From NCBI RefSeq assembly GCF_008122265.1, contig NZ_CP043042.1, positions 4,030,001 to 4,094,000 of the forward strand: DNA of 64,000 bases, given 5' to 3'. Under the pieces are notes generated by a model. That model was not told where the DNA came from. It worked only from the letters and a program-made list of their open reading frames with translations, and ran no database searches. Numbering within the stretch: the stretch's first letter is position 1; every line of letters starts with the position of its first letter. This stretch comes from Marinobacter fonticola. GTDB taxonomy: Bacteria; Pseudomonadota; Gammaproteobacteria; Pseudomonadales; Oleiphilaceae. This document shows positions 33,754-42,101 of the stretch, in pieces. The translations under genes and the position numbers were made by a program.

Positions 33754-34890
33754 ATGATTATTCGACCGATTGCGCATAAGGACCTGCCCGCCCTGCAAGC
33801 GATTGCCATAGAGTCCGGCGCTGGCTTCACCTCTCTGGTGGACGACCGCGAATTCCTGATTAACAAGATCCAGCACTCGATCGACAGCTTCGCCCGTTGC
33901 GTCCAGCAGCCGGAAGACGAGGGCTACCTGTTCGTGCTGGAAGATCCGGATACCGGCGAGGTGATCGGCACCACCGGCATCGAGGCTTCCGTGGGCCTGG
34001 ACAGTCCGCTCTACCACTACCACAAGAGTCAGGTGGTACATCGTTCCCGGGAGCTGGGTCTGTTCAAGCGGGTGGATGTGCTCAACATGTGCAACCATTA
34101 CACCGGCTGCAGCGAGATCTGCACCCTGTTCCTGCGCCCGCAGTTCCGGCGTCCCAACGCGGGCAAGCTGCTGTCCAAGGTGCGCTTCCTGTTCATGGCT
34201 CAGAACCCGCAGCGCTTTGCCAGCACGGTGATAGCCGAGATGCGCGGCATCTCCAGCGATGACGGTATTTCACCCTTCTGGGACTGGCTACGCAGCAACT
34301 TTGTCGATCTGGATTTTGCGACCGTCACCCAGCTCGTCGGGGCCGGCAACAATGGATTTATCGCCGAGCTGATGCCCAAGTACCCGCTCTACACCCATCT
34401 ATTGAGCGAAGACGCCCAGTCGGTGATCGGCGAAGTTCACGAGAAGACGCGCCCTGCCTTGCGCCTGCTGGAGGCCGAGGGCTTTCGTCATAAGGGGTAT
34501 GTGGACCTGTTCGACGCGGGCCCCACGGTAGAAGCCGAACTGGATCAAATCCGCAGCATTGCCGGTTCCGTGGAATGCCGGGTGCAGGTAATCAAGGAAG
34601 GCACATCCGCATTCAAACCCAAAGCTGAAGGTATGGGACAGGCGGTCATGGTGGCAAACACGGCAGTGGAGCATTTCCGCGCCACGATCACTGACCAAGC
34701 CACCTACCTGCCTCAACACGATCTGCTACAACTACCGTCAGCACTGGCCGAATCTTTGGGCCTGCGCGACGGCGCCAGCGCTCGTTTTATCCCGATGGCG
34801 ACCGCCAAGACCAGCGGTCTGCCCGAGACCGCGGCCGCACAGCCCGTTCCGCAGCCCCGTCAGCAACAGGAGCTCAAGTATGCACTCTGA
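33754..34890 (+). CDS. astA: Arginine N-succinyltransferase
   Basis: 378 residues from the ATG at 33754, with GAGG upstream; upstream in-frame codons lack a ribosome site. It begins MIIRPIAHKDLPAL and carries the AstA/AruF signatures NHYTGCSEICTLFL, FRRPNAGKLLSK, EMRGISSDDGISPFW and PLYTHLLSEDAQ. Succinylates arginine in the first step of the AST pathway. It is ~40 residues longer than typical AstA, through a Pro/Gln-rich tail. astB, astC, astD and astE are absent nearby, and a DUF1338 gene overlaps its end instead. Confidence 0.88.
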   Translation: MIIRPIAHKDLPALQAIAIESGAGFTSLVDDREFLINKIQHSIDSFARCVQQPEDEGYLFVLEDPDTGEVIGTTGIEASVGLDSPLYHYHKSQVVHRSRELGLFKRVDVLNMCNHYTGCSEICTLFLRPQFRRPNAGKLLSKVRFLFMAQNPQRFASTVIAEMRGISSDDGISPFWDWLRSNFVDLDFATVTQLVGAGNNGFIAELMPKYPLYTHLLSEDAQSVIGEVHEKTRPALRLLEAEGFRHKGYVDLFDAGPTVEAELDQIRSIAGSVECRVQVIKEGTSAFKPKAEGMGQAVMVANTAVEHFRATITDQATYLPQHDLLQLPSALAESLGLRDGASARFIPMATAKTSGLPETAAAQPVPQPRQQQELKYAL

Positions 34891-35686
34891 TCGCGATACC
34901 CTTTTCCAGAATCTCTGGGACAACTACCGCGAAGTGACCCCCAAGGCCGAGGAAATTCACCGCATCCTCGGCGGCACCCAGGGCAGCGAGATCGTCAACG
35001 ACCACATCGCCCTGCGAACCTTCAACATCGACAAAGTAAGCCTGAGCAAGCTGGCCGAGCACTTCCTTCAGCTCGGCTACCGGGAAGGGGGCGAATACCA
35101 CTTCGAAGCCAAGAAGCTCTATGCCAAGCACTTCGAACACGACGACCCGACCGCGCCCAAGGTGTTCATCTCCGAACTGCTGGTGGAGAAGTTTTCTCCG
35201 GAGCTGCAGAAGACCGTGCACGAAATGGTGGATCAGGTCAGCGAGGAAACCGTCACCGCCGATAACTTCCTCTATTCCGGCACGCACTGGCAGGTCGACT
35301 ATGCGACCTACCAACAGCTTTTGGCCGAGAGCGAATACGCCGCCTGGATGGCCGCCTGGGGTTACCGTGCCAACCACTTCACAGTCAGCGTGAACCAATT
35401 GAAGCAATTCAAGACGCTGGAAGACGTGAACCAACTGCTGAAAGATGAAGGCTACACCCTCAACAGCTCAGGCGGCGAGATCAAAGGATCGCCGGAAGAA
35501 CTGCTGGAGCAGTCCTCCACCATGGCGGATAAGGTCGATGTCCGGTTCAAGGACCAGACGGCCACTATTCCCAGCTGCTTCTATGAATTCGCCCTGCGCT
35601 ACCCCAAGCCGGACGGTCAACTTTACTCCGGTTTCGTCGCGGCCTCGGCGGACAAGATCTTCGAGAGCACCGACGCGGGCATGTAA
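34880..35686 (+). CDS. DUF1338 protein, short 2-oxoadipate dioxygenase/decarboxylase-like
   Basis: 268 residues, overlapping astA by 11 bases. The VOC-like fold of DUF1338 is recognisable, with its metal ligands: His in NDHIALRTF (~residue 41), His in ANHFTVSVN and Glu in SCFYEFALRYP (~residue 238). The long relative HglS turns 2-oxoadipate into 2-hydroxyglutarate in lysine breakdown. This short form may act on a similar 2-oxo acid. Its linkage to astA suggests a role in arginine, ornithine or lysine catabolism. Confidence 0.82.
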   Translation: MHSDRDTLFQNLWDNYREVTPKAEEIHRILGGTQGSEIVNDHIALRTFNIDKVSLSKLAEHFLQLGYREGGEYHFEAKKLYAKHFEHDDPTAPKVFISELLVEKFSPELQKTVHEMVDQVSEETVTADNFLYSGTHWQVDYATYQQLLAESEYAAWMAAWGYRANHFTVSVNQLKQFKTLEDVNQLLKDEGYTLNSSGGEIKGSPEELLEQSSTMADKVDVRFKDQTATIPSCFYEFALRYPKPDGQLYSGFVAASADKIFESTDAGM

Positions 35687-35733
35687 GGCGCGGGAACACA
35701 CGTGCGGGAACTGTGCTAGGGTCAGAAGTATCG

Positions 35734-35755
35734 GCCGGGTTGCAAGCAACCCGGC
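35734..35755 (+). terminator. Hairpin after the astA-DUF1338 operon
   Basis: A perfect 10-bp stem GCCGGGTTGC/GCAACCCGGC with only two bases between the arms lies 48 bases after the DUF1338 stop. The T run is short (TT), so termination is uncertain. Confidence 0.5.
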
Positions 35756-35788
35756 TTGAGATGCCCAGACTGCAACGGCTATCCGGCC

Positions 35789-36328
35789 ATGACCCGATCA
35801 CACAGCAAATGGATTGAGGGGGCTCTCTGTCCCCTTGAAACCCCGAAATTCCTCTGCGATGAAATGCTTCGCGGCTTCGGCCAATGGCTGCGCGTGGCCG
35901 GTTACGATACCACCCTGCCCGTTAGCGGCACCCAGGATCGGGAGGTTTTGGCCGCCGCCGTCGAGGAGAGCCGTTGGCTCATCACCCGGGACCGGGAGTT
36001 GCTGCAACACCGCGACGCCCCACAACACGTCATCTTTCTGGCTAGCGATGGGCTGGAAGCCAACCTGCACGAATTGACGCGCCGTCTGGACCTGGACTGG
36101 CAATACGCCCCTTTTTCCCGCTGCAAGCGCTGCAATACCCTGCTGGTCCCCGGCAACCTGCCCGGCCACGACAAGCCACCCCACGCCTGGCAACGGGTGT
36201 TCTGTCATTGCCCGCAGTGTGAACAGATCTACTGGGAAGGCAGTCACGTACGGCGGATGCGGGAGAAACTGTTGCAATTCAGCCGCTGGCGCCGGCGCAC
36301 GCCGGATGCAGCGCCAGCTTCGACTTAA
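35789..36328 (+). CDS. Mut7-C RNase-domain protein with zinc ribbon
   Basis: 179 residues from the ATG at 35789; a TTG 33 bases upstream is a weaker alternative. The PIN-like Mut7-C domain shows KFLCDEMLRGFGQWLRVAGYDT and LITRDRELL (acidic catalytic residues). It is followed by CKRCNTLL...CHCPQCEQIYWEGSH, a four-Cys zinc ribbon. Members are thought to be RNases, but the bacterial target is unknown. Convergent with the desaturase gene, 4 bases apart. Confidence 0.85.
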   Translation: MTRSHSKWIEGALCPLETPKFLCDEMLRGFGQWLRVAGYDTTLPVSGTQDREVLAAAVEESRWLITRDRELLQHRDAPQHVIFLASDGLEANLHELTRRLDLDWQYAPFSRCKRCNTLLVPGNLPGHDKPPHAWQRVFCHCPQCEQIYWEGSHVRRMREKLLQFSRWRRRTPDAAPAST

Positions 36329-36332
36329 ACAC

Positions 36333-37460
36333 TCAGGCAGATGTTTCGGAAAGCAACCCGCTTTGCGCGGCGCCTGTTACCGCCGTCAAGGAGGTAATAC
36401 GCTGGTTGTGTACATCCCAGAGGTTGTTCTTCAGGGCACCGGGAATGTCTTTCAGAGAGACTCGCTTCACGTCATCGAACAGGTGACTGTAGGCCTTATG
36501 GCAAGCTGCCAGTCGATAGTTGGGAATCGCTGCGGAAAGATGGTGAATGTGATGGTAGGCAATATTGGCGGTAAACCAGTTCAGCCACTTGGGCACGACC
36601 AGAAAGCTGGTCCCGTCGACGGCGGCGCGGTCGTAGTCCCAATGGGCCTCGTCTGCGGCCCAGGAATCTTCGAAATTGTGCTGCACGGTGAACAGGATAA
36701 TGCCGCCGGCGCCAGAGAGTGACAGGCTAATCACGTAGACCGTAAAGAAGGCCGCCGGGCCCATCGCCAGACACATCAAGACCCAGATCGACAGCAGCGC
36801 GATATTGTTGCCCGTCATGTGCCGGTAATCTTTCCAGGTCTTCCAGTACCGGCACTTGAAGTTCACGGCAATCGTCCGGACCGGCGTGCTCGGCTGTGCC
36901 AGCTTGGTTTTGACCACGTGAGCCAACAACATCAGGCTGCCTTTGAGCCAAGTAAAACGGGGATTGAAAATCAGATAGAGAAAACCGCCGACCGGAGCGA
37001 ACGCGATGTTGCGGGTCATCCGGTACATTCGCTGCTGTTTGGGCGACAGGGCGTTGTACTCATCCAGCGACAACGTCGCCAGCGGACCGCGATACTGGTC
37101 CCAATTGCCGTTGGTCGCGTGGTGGAAAGCGTGGTTCTTCGACCAGACGTACTGGGGCATGCCGCACACCACGCCAAGCATAAAACCGGCGATCTGGTTG
37201 TATTTGCGGGTGGCGAACAGGGAGTTATGACCCGCCTCGTGCATCAGTACGAAGACGCGCAGCAGAAAAAGGCAAATAACGGCGACGCAGAGAGCCGTCA
37301 GCCAATAGGAAATGGACAGGCTGACGACCGCCAGATACCACGTAGCGGCGTAGGGGATGAGGGTGGACGCCATCTGGCCGAAAGCGATCCTATCGCTCTT
37401 GGCCGAGAACTCGGCAACGATCTTTTTCTTGTCCAGGGTGAGCGTTTGCATTGAACCCAT
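36333..37460 (-). CDS. Membrane fatty acid desaturase
   Basis: 375 residues; the ATG at 37451 is an alternative start. The three His boxes of acyl-lipid/acyl-CoA desaturases are intact: HEAGH (~74-78), HAFHH (~110-114) and HHIHH (~304-308), binding the di-iron centre on the cytoplasmic side. Four or so membrane helices surround them. It introduces a double bond in membrane lipid acyl chains, for example during cold adaptation. An upstream in-cluster electron donor is not visible. Confidence 0.9.
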   Translation of the reverse strand: MGSMQTLTLDKKKIVAEFSAKSDRIAFGQMASTLIPYAATWYLAVVSLSISYWLTALCVAVICLFLLRVFVLMHEAGHNSLFATRKYNQIAGFMLGVVCGMPQYVWSKNHAFHHATNGNWDQYRGPLATLSLDEYNALSPKQQRMYRMTRNIAFAPVGGFLYLIFNPRFTWLKGSLMLLAHVVKTKLAQPSTPVRTIAVNFKCRYWKTWKDYRHMTGNNIALLSIWVLMCLAMGPAAFFTVYVISLSLSGAGGIILFTVQHNFEDSWAADEAHWDYDRAAVDGTSFLVVPKWLNWFTANIAYHHIHHLSAAIPNYRLAACHKAYSHLFDDVKRVSLKDIPGALKNNLWDVHNQRITSLTAVTGAAQSGLLSETSA

Positions 37461-37779
37461 GCGCTAATATCTCATAGCGTCAGTAATGGTTATGGTCCTT
37501 CCTTACGGCATTGAAGAACGCCGACGCTCTCGATCCCTCTGAAAGCTATGCGAATTCTACTTGCAAATTGTCTACCCAACGGCCCTTAAGTAGCGCTACG
37601 CACCGCAAACTACAGATCCAATGAGTGCACCAAGCAATTTGTTGCAAAACACTCATTTTATATTGGAATACATTTGCATTATCAGGTAATCGCGCACGCC
37701 AAATTAACACGCCTGATGGGGGATTCCTATGGAAGCGCCGGAGTTTTAGGAAACAGTTTGTGACAAGAGCTGACCCCAA
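37461..37779. other. 319-bp intergenic region
   Basis: AT-rich and without a supported gene. It holds the desaturase promoter and the 3' side of the beta-lactamase gene. A 77-codon minus-strand frame is present, but it lacks a ribosome site and resembles no family. Confidence 0.5.
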
Positions 37780-38676
37780 TCATTGGGAGACGCGTGAGAA
37801 AACCCCGGCTATGACGCGCCCCACCTCGGCATGCACCGCATTGAGCGCCTCATTCGGCAGCATGGTGCCAGAGTAATAGACCGCGATCAGAATCGGCGCC
37901 GCGCCTTTTTTGGGCCAGACAATCGCAACATCGTTGCTGGCCCCGCGGTCCCCCGCCCCGGTCTTATCGCCCACGGTCCAATCCGGGTCGAGACCGGCAC
38001 GCAGTTTGGTATCGCCGGTGGTGTTGCGAATCAGCCAATCCTGCAGCTGCTGTCTGGATGCCGCAGACAACGCATCACCGACCAGCGCCAACCGCATGAG
38101 ACCCACCATGGCCGCTGGCGTCGTAGTATCCCGCTTATCACCGGGTCGATTGGTGTTCAACCCGGGCTCGTTGCGGTCCAGGCGCGTCATGTCGTCGCCC
38201 AGGGTACGGATGTAGGCGGTCAATCCGGCCGGGCCGCCAAGCGTTTCCAGCAGGAGATTGGCCGCGGTGTTGTCGCTGTAGCGGATGGCGGCATCACTAA
38301 GCTCGGCGACCGTCATCTCGCCAGCGGGTAGATGCTGTTTAGCGATGGGCGCGTAGGACAGTATGTCTGATTCATCGTACTGAATCTGGCGATCCAGCGC
38401 GTCTTCGCCGGCGTCCACTCGCGACAATACCGCCGCCACGAGCACCCATTTGAAGGTGCTGGTCATGGCGAAGCGTTCATTGGCACGGTAGGTCAGCCGT
38501 TCGCCGCTCGCCGTGTCCAGTACGGCGACACCAAGGCGACCGCCGTTTTGGGATTCAATTTCAGCCATCGCCTCGTCAAAAGTGATGCTGGCAGTGGGCT
38601 CGGCCGCCAGGGCATGGGTAGCGGTCAGCGCCAGGAGCAGTATGCTCGCAAACGTAGGAAGCAATCGGGCGGGCAT
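37780..38676 (-). CDS. Class A beta-lactamase
   Basis: 298 residues with a signal peptide ending near ALAAE (~25). All class A motifs are present: Ser-x-x-Lys in MTSTFKW, SDN in RYSDNTAAN, the Glu of the omega loop in RNEPGLN and KTG in GDKTGAGDRG. GGAGAG precedes the ATG. It hydrolyses penicillins and perhaps cephalosporins in the periplasm. No LysR (AmpR-type) gene, integrase or insertion sequence flanks it, so it looks like a resident chromosomal enzyme. The subgroup cannot be set by eye. Confidence 0.93.
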   Translation of the reverse strand: MPARLLPTFASILLLALTATHALAAEPTASITFDEAMAEIESQNGGRLGVAVLDTASGERLTYRANERFAMTSTFKWVLVAAVLSRVDAGEDALDRQIQYDESDILSYAPIAKQHLPAGEMTVAELSDAAIRYSDNTAANLLLETLGGPAGLTAYIRTLGDDMTRLDRNEPGLNTNRPGDKRDTTTPAAMVGLMRLALVGDALSAASRQQLQDWLIRNTTGDTKLRAGLDPDWTVGDKTGAGDRGASNDVAIVWPKKGAAPILIAVYYSGTMLPNEALNAVHAEVGRVIAGVFSRVSQ

Positions 38677-39029
38677 GAGCGCTCTCCGTAGGCATGTCGA
38701 GATAGGTCAACTACGCAGCAGCATAACCTAACCGGAGCGTCGATTTGAGGCGGTAGCGTGGCGAATTATGGATCAAATGTGGCACTAGTGTGCGCATCGA
38801 TTGCCGAGACACAGATTACTTTACGAGTTCGGATCTTACTTGTGTTTTACAACACCCTCTTATATAGATTGACATGGGAGCGTTGCTTGCGACACGCCCG
38901 TCGGAGACCTGACACAACGCGTATTTACCCTGCAGTTTAATGACGACGGAGTTCATACAGTAGCAATCCCGAGCAGCCATGCCTTCGCCCGCGGAATCGG
39001 AATCCACATAGAACGAAGAAGGACACGTG
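38677..39029. other. 353-bp divergent intergenic region
   Basis: Holds promoters for the beta-lactamase (minus) and the glutamate symporter (plus). No coding sequence or striking repeat is seen. Confidence 0.5.
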
Positions 39030-40454
39030 ATGAGCGCCGAGCAAATTGGTTTCGCTCTACTGATACTCGCCATACTTCTTTACGCCGGCAAATGGGTGCG
39101 CATGCATTGGCGGCCGGCCCAGAAGCTCTTTCTACCTGCCTCTATCCTCGCCGGCGCTATCGGACTGCTGCTTGGCCCGGGTGTGCTCGGGCTGCTGGTT
39201 CGCTCTACTGCCGGTCCCGACGCTGCGCTATCCCAGGGCGCCATCCCCGAAGCCATGCTTTCAATATGGAGTGACTTGCCAGGCCTGCTCATCAACGTGG
39301 TGTTTGCCACGCTCTTGCTCGGCGTGCCCTTGCCAAAGTGGAAACGGGTATGGAATCTGGCCGGGCCTCAGCTGGCTTTTGGCGTAACGCTGGGCGCGGG
39401 ACAGTACGTCATCGGCATCCTGATCGCGGCTCTTATTCTGGCCCCGTTTTTTGGTCTTCCGCTGATGGCGGGGGCGCTGATCGAAATCGGCTTTGAGGGC
39501 GGACACGGCACGGCGGCCGGCCTACAGGGCGTCTTTGAAGACTTGGACTTCCCCGAAGGCGCAGACCTCGCGGTCGGCATGGCGACGGTCGGGGTCATTT
39601 CCGGCATTGTCGGCGGCATCATACTCATCAACTGGGGCGTGCGTAACGGCAAAAGCGCCGTGCTGGACAAGGACGTCGGGAAGATCCCACCCAGCCAGCA
39701 GCGCGGGCTGGTCGACAAGGAGGAGCGTCCTGTCCCGACCGGCAACATGACCGTGCGGTCGGAATCGATAGAACCGCTCACCCTGCATTTCGGGTTCATC
39801 GCCATGGCGATTCTGGTTGGCCTGGGAATTCTCGAAGGGCTTACCTGGATTGAAACGCATACATGGGGTAGCGGCGAAGACGGCGTGGAACTACTCGCAG
39901 CCGTTCCTCTGTTCCCTTTGGCCATGATTGGCGGGCTCGTCGTCCAGCAAGTGCTTACACGCTTCGATAAAAACGATCTGCTTGATCGCGACACCATGGT
40001 GCGCATTCAAGGCTTTGCCCTCGACATTCTCATTGCGGCAGCCATCGCGAGCTTGTCGCTGGCCGTGATTGCGGCCAACCTCGTTCCGTTCATTCTGCTG
40101 GGTGTTGCCGGCGTTACCTGGAACATCTGTATGTTCCTGTGGCTCGCGCCACGCGTTATTCCGAAATACTGGTTCGAGCGAGGCATTGGCGATATCGGTC
40201 AATCCATGGGCGTGACCGCAACCGGCCTGATTCTGATGAAAATCGCCGATCCCGAAAACAAAACCCCAGCCTACGAGGCCTTTGGCTACAAGCAGATGGT
40301 CTTCGAACCCTTCTTTGGCGGCGGCCTGATTACCGGCATCGCCGTACCCGTGATCTACAACTTCGGACCCTGGCCCCTGTTCGGCGTGATGCTGGTTTTG
40401 GTCGTTGTCGGGGTCGGTTCTGGGCTGTTCTATTTCGGAAGGCTGAAGCAGTAG
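39030..40454 (+). CDS. gltS: Sodium:glutamate symporter family protein
   Basis: 474 residues from the ATG at 39030 (GAAGGA upstream). About 12 hydrophobic helices are visible. The first-half re-entrant motif reads EGGHGTAAGLQGVF, the ESS/GltS hallmark, and the second half has the matching GDIGQSMGVTATGL. A hydrophilic cytoplasmic stretch (~205-250, DKDVGKIPPSQQRG) links the halves. It couples Na+ entry to glutamate or a related dicarboxylate. It is longer than E. coli GltS (~401 residues), mostly by the linker and extra N-terminal helix, so the substrate may differ. Confidence 0.85.
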   Translation: MSAEQIGFALLILAILLYAGKWVRMHWRPAQKLFLPASILAGAIGLLLGPGVLGLLVRSTAGPDAALSQGAIPEAMLSIWSDLPGLLINVVFATLLLGVPLPKWKRVWNLAGPQLAFGVTLGAGQYVIGILIAALILAPFFGLPLMAGALIEIGFEGGHGTAAGLQGVFEDLDFPEGADLAVGMATVGVISGIVGGIILINWGVRNGKSAVLDKDVGKIPPSQQRGLVDKEERPVPTGNMTVRSESIEPLTLHFGFIAMAILVGLGILEGLTWIETHTWGSGEDGVELLAAVPLFPLAMIGGLVVQQVLTRFDKNDLLDRDTMVRIQGFALDILIAAAIASLSLAVIAANLVPFILLGVAGVTWNICMFLWLAPRVIPKYWFERGIGDIGQSMGVTATGLILMKIADPENKTPAYEAFGYKQMVFEPFFGGGLITGIAVPVIYNFGPWPLFGVMLVLVVVGVGSGLFYFGRLKQ

Positions 40455-40554
40455 CGGTTGGGCGATACCGTTAAAGCCAAGCCAATCTGGCACAAGTCTG
40501 CTGGGCAGGCTCGCAACTCAAGTGCCCTACTGGGGTGAATCGCGGGTTCGAATG

Positions 40555-40582
40555 AAAAGCCCCGTAGAGCACGGGGCTTTCC
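40555..40582. terminator. Bidirectional terminator between gltS-like and dehydrogenase genes
   Basis: Stem AAAGCCCCGT/ACGGGGCTTT (40556-40565 with 40571-40580) with a 5-nt loop and A/T flanks. It lies between two convergent genes and can serve both. Confidence 0.85.
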
Positions 40583-40610
40583 ATTTAGGGAAGGTGCCAA
40601 TACTGGCTGG

Positions 40611-41930
40611 TTAGCTACTCGGCGCCACCGCCGGCCTACCGGCATCGGTGCGAACGGGTAGCAAACGCAGCAGGCTACCTTTCTTGTCGTCCACCAGAAC
40701 GTAGAGCGAGCCGTCCGGCGCCTGAACCAGATCGCGGATACGGCGCTGCATATCCACCCGCTCCTCGACGGCAATACGGTTGCCGTCCATCTCCAGGCGA
40801 ACGATGGCCGTCGAAGAAAGACCGCCCACGAGAACACTGCCCTGCCACTCCGGAATAAGCCCACCGTCGTAGACCATAGCACCGGAAGGCGAGATCACCG
40901 GGGTCCATGAGCGAATCGGCTTCTGGTACTCCTCTGTGCCCGCATGGGGCGGAATGGTCGCGCGGTTGTATTGAGCGCCATTGCTCACCTTCGGCCAGCC
41001 GTAGTTTTTGCCCGGCTCGATGACATTGACCTCGTCGCCACCCAGCGGCCCCATCTCGAACGCCAGCAGCAGGTCCGATTCAGGGTGCATCACCATCGCC
41101 AGGATATTGCGGTGACCGTAGCTCCAGATATCGCCAAGGGCGTCCTGCTTGCCAACGAACGGATTGTCCTCGGGAACGGAACCGTCGGCGTTGATCCGTA
41201 CCACCTTGCCGAGGTTGCTGCTCAGGCTTTGCGACGGATCAAACCGCATGCGCTCGCCGGAGGTGATGAACAGCTTGCCGTCGGGCCCGAACAGCAAGCG
41301 GTGGCCGAAGTGGCCGCGCCCCAGGGTCTTGGGCGCCTGTCGCCAGATCACTTCCAGATCCGTCAGCTGGTGACCCTCCAGCTTGGCGCGAGCGACGGCA
41401 CCGCCACGAACGATGTTGTCGGACTTGTCGAGATTGCCGCCAAAGCGGGCATCGCCAGTATCGCCAATGCTGGAAGGCTGCTGATCCGAAGCCTCGACAT
41501 AGGAAAGGTAGATTAGCTTATTGCTTTGAAAGTCCGGATGCAGGGCCACATCCAGCAGACCGCCCTGATCTTTGGGGCCGCGATAGGCCACCTCGGGCAC
41601 GCCCTGGACCGGTTCGGAAAGCTCGCCCGCCTCGAAGATTCGCAGGCGGCCCGGCTTTTCGGTAATCAGCATACGGTTACCGGGCAAAATAGCCAGGGCC
41701 CAAGGAAACTCCAGCTTGGCCAGTGTTTCTACGGCCAAGTCGCCGGCACTGGACGACGTTACCGTGTCGCCAGACACCTGCGCCTCCGCCTGGGCAGCGG
41801 CGGAGAAACACAGAGACATCGTCAGCAGTGCCGCCAGTGCGGCGCCAACAAAGGGTTGAGGGTTCGAGAAGGCATGCGTTTGCAGCCTGTTGCGGCCGGT
41901 ACAGTGGGCACGGGTTAAGAGCGTCGACAT
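40611..41930 (-). CDS. PQQ-type soluble sugar dehydrogenase (GDH/sorbosone family), secreted
   Basis: 439 residues from the ATG at 41930 (GGAGG 6 bases upstream). A long, Arg/His-containing N-region precedes the hydrophobic signal (AALAALLTMSLCFSAAAQA). The six-bladed propeller of the GSDH family is recognisable: FPWALAILPGNRMLITEKPGRL is its opening, then GGLLDVALHPDF, GHFGHRLLFGPDGKLFIT (catalytic-His region), GHRNILAM and GPLGGDEVN. Members oxidise aldose sugars in the periplasm using PQQ. No pqq genes are in the window, so cofactor supply is unknown. Confidence 0.88.
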   Translation of the reverse strand: MSTLLTRAHCTGRNRLQTHAFSNPQPFVGAALAALLTMSLCFSAAAQAEAQVSGDTVTSSSAGDLAVETLAKLEFPWALAILPGNRMLITEKPGRLRIFEAGELSEPVQGVPEVAYRGPKDQGGLLDVALHPDFQSNKLIYLSYVEASDQQPSSIGDTGDARFGGNLDKSDNIVRGGAVARAKLEGHQLTDLEVIWRQAPKTLGRGHFGHRLLFGPDGKLFITSGERMRFDPSQSLSSNLGKVVRINADGSVPEDNPFVGKQDALGDIWSYGHRNILAMVMHPESDLLLAFEMGPLGGDEVNVIEPGKNYGWPKVSNGAQYNRATIPPHAGTEEYQKPIRSWTPVISPSGAMVYDGGLIPEWQGSVLVGGLSSTAIVRLEMDGNRIAVEERVDMQRRIRDLVQAPDGSLYVLVDDKKGSLLRLLPVRTDAGRPAVAPSS

Positions 41931-42101
41931 ATTGGACCTCCTGTCCACGTGGATTGAGGGGGACTACCAGAAAGAACATCAGCTTCTTCAGCCTAGATAG
42001 ATAGGCGAGGTTCGTCCATGTCGACGGGACAACACGGCACTCACGAAAACGTAAGCTTCGATTAAGGCTGCCAAACCGCTCTCACGATTCCTTTCCGACG
42101 G

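Noticed and set aside
37546..37779. 77-codon minus-strand frame between desaturase and beta-lactamase genes
   Set aside because: No ribosome site, no family pattern and AT-rich intergenic composition.
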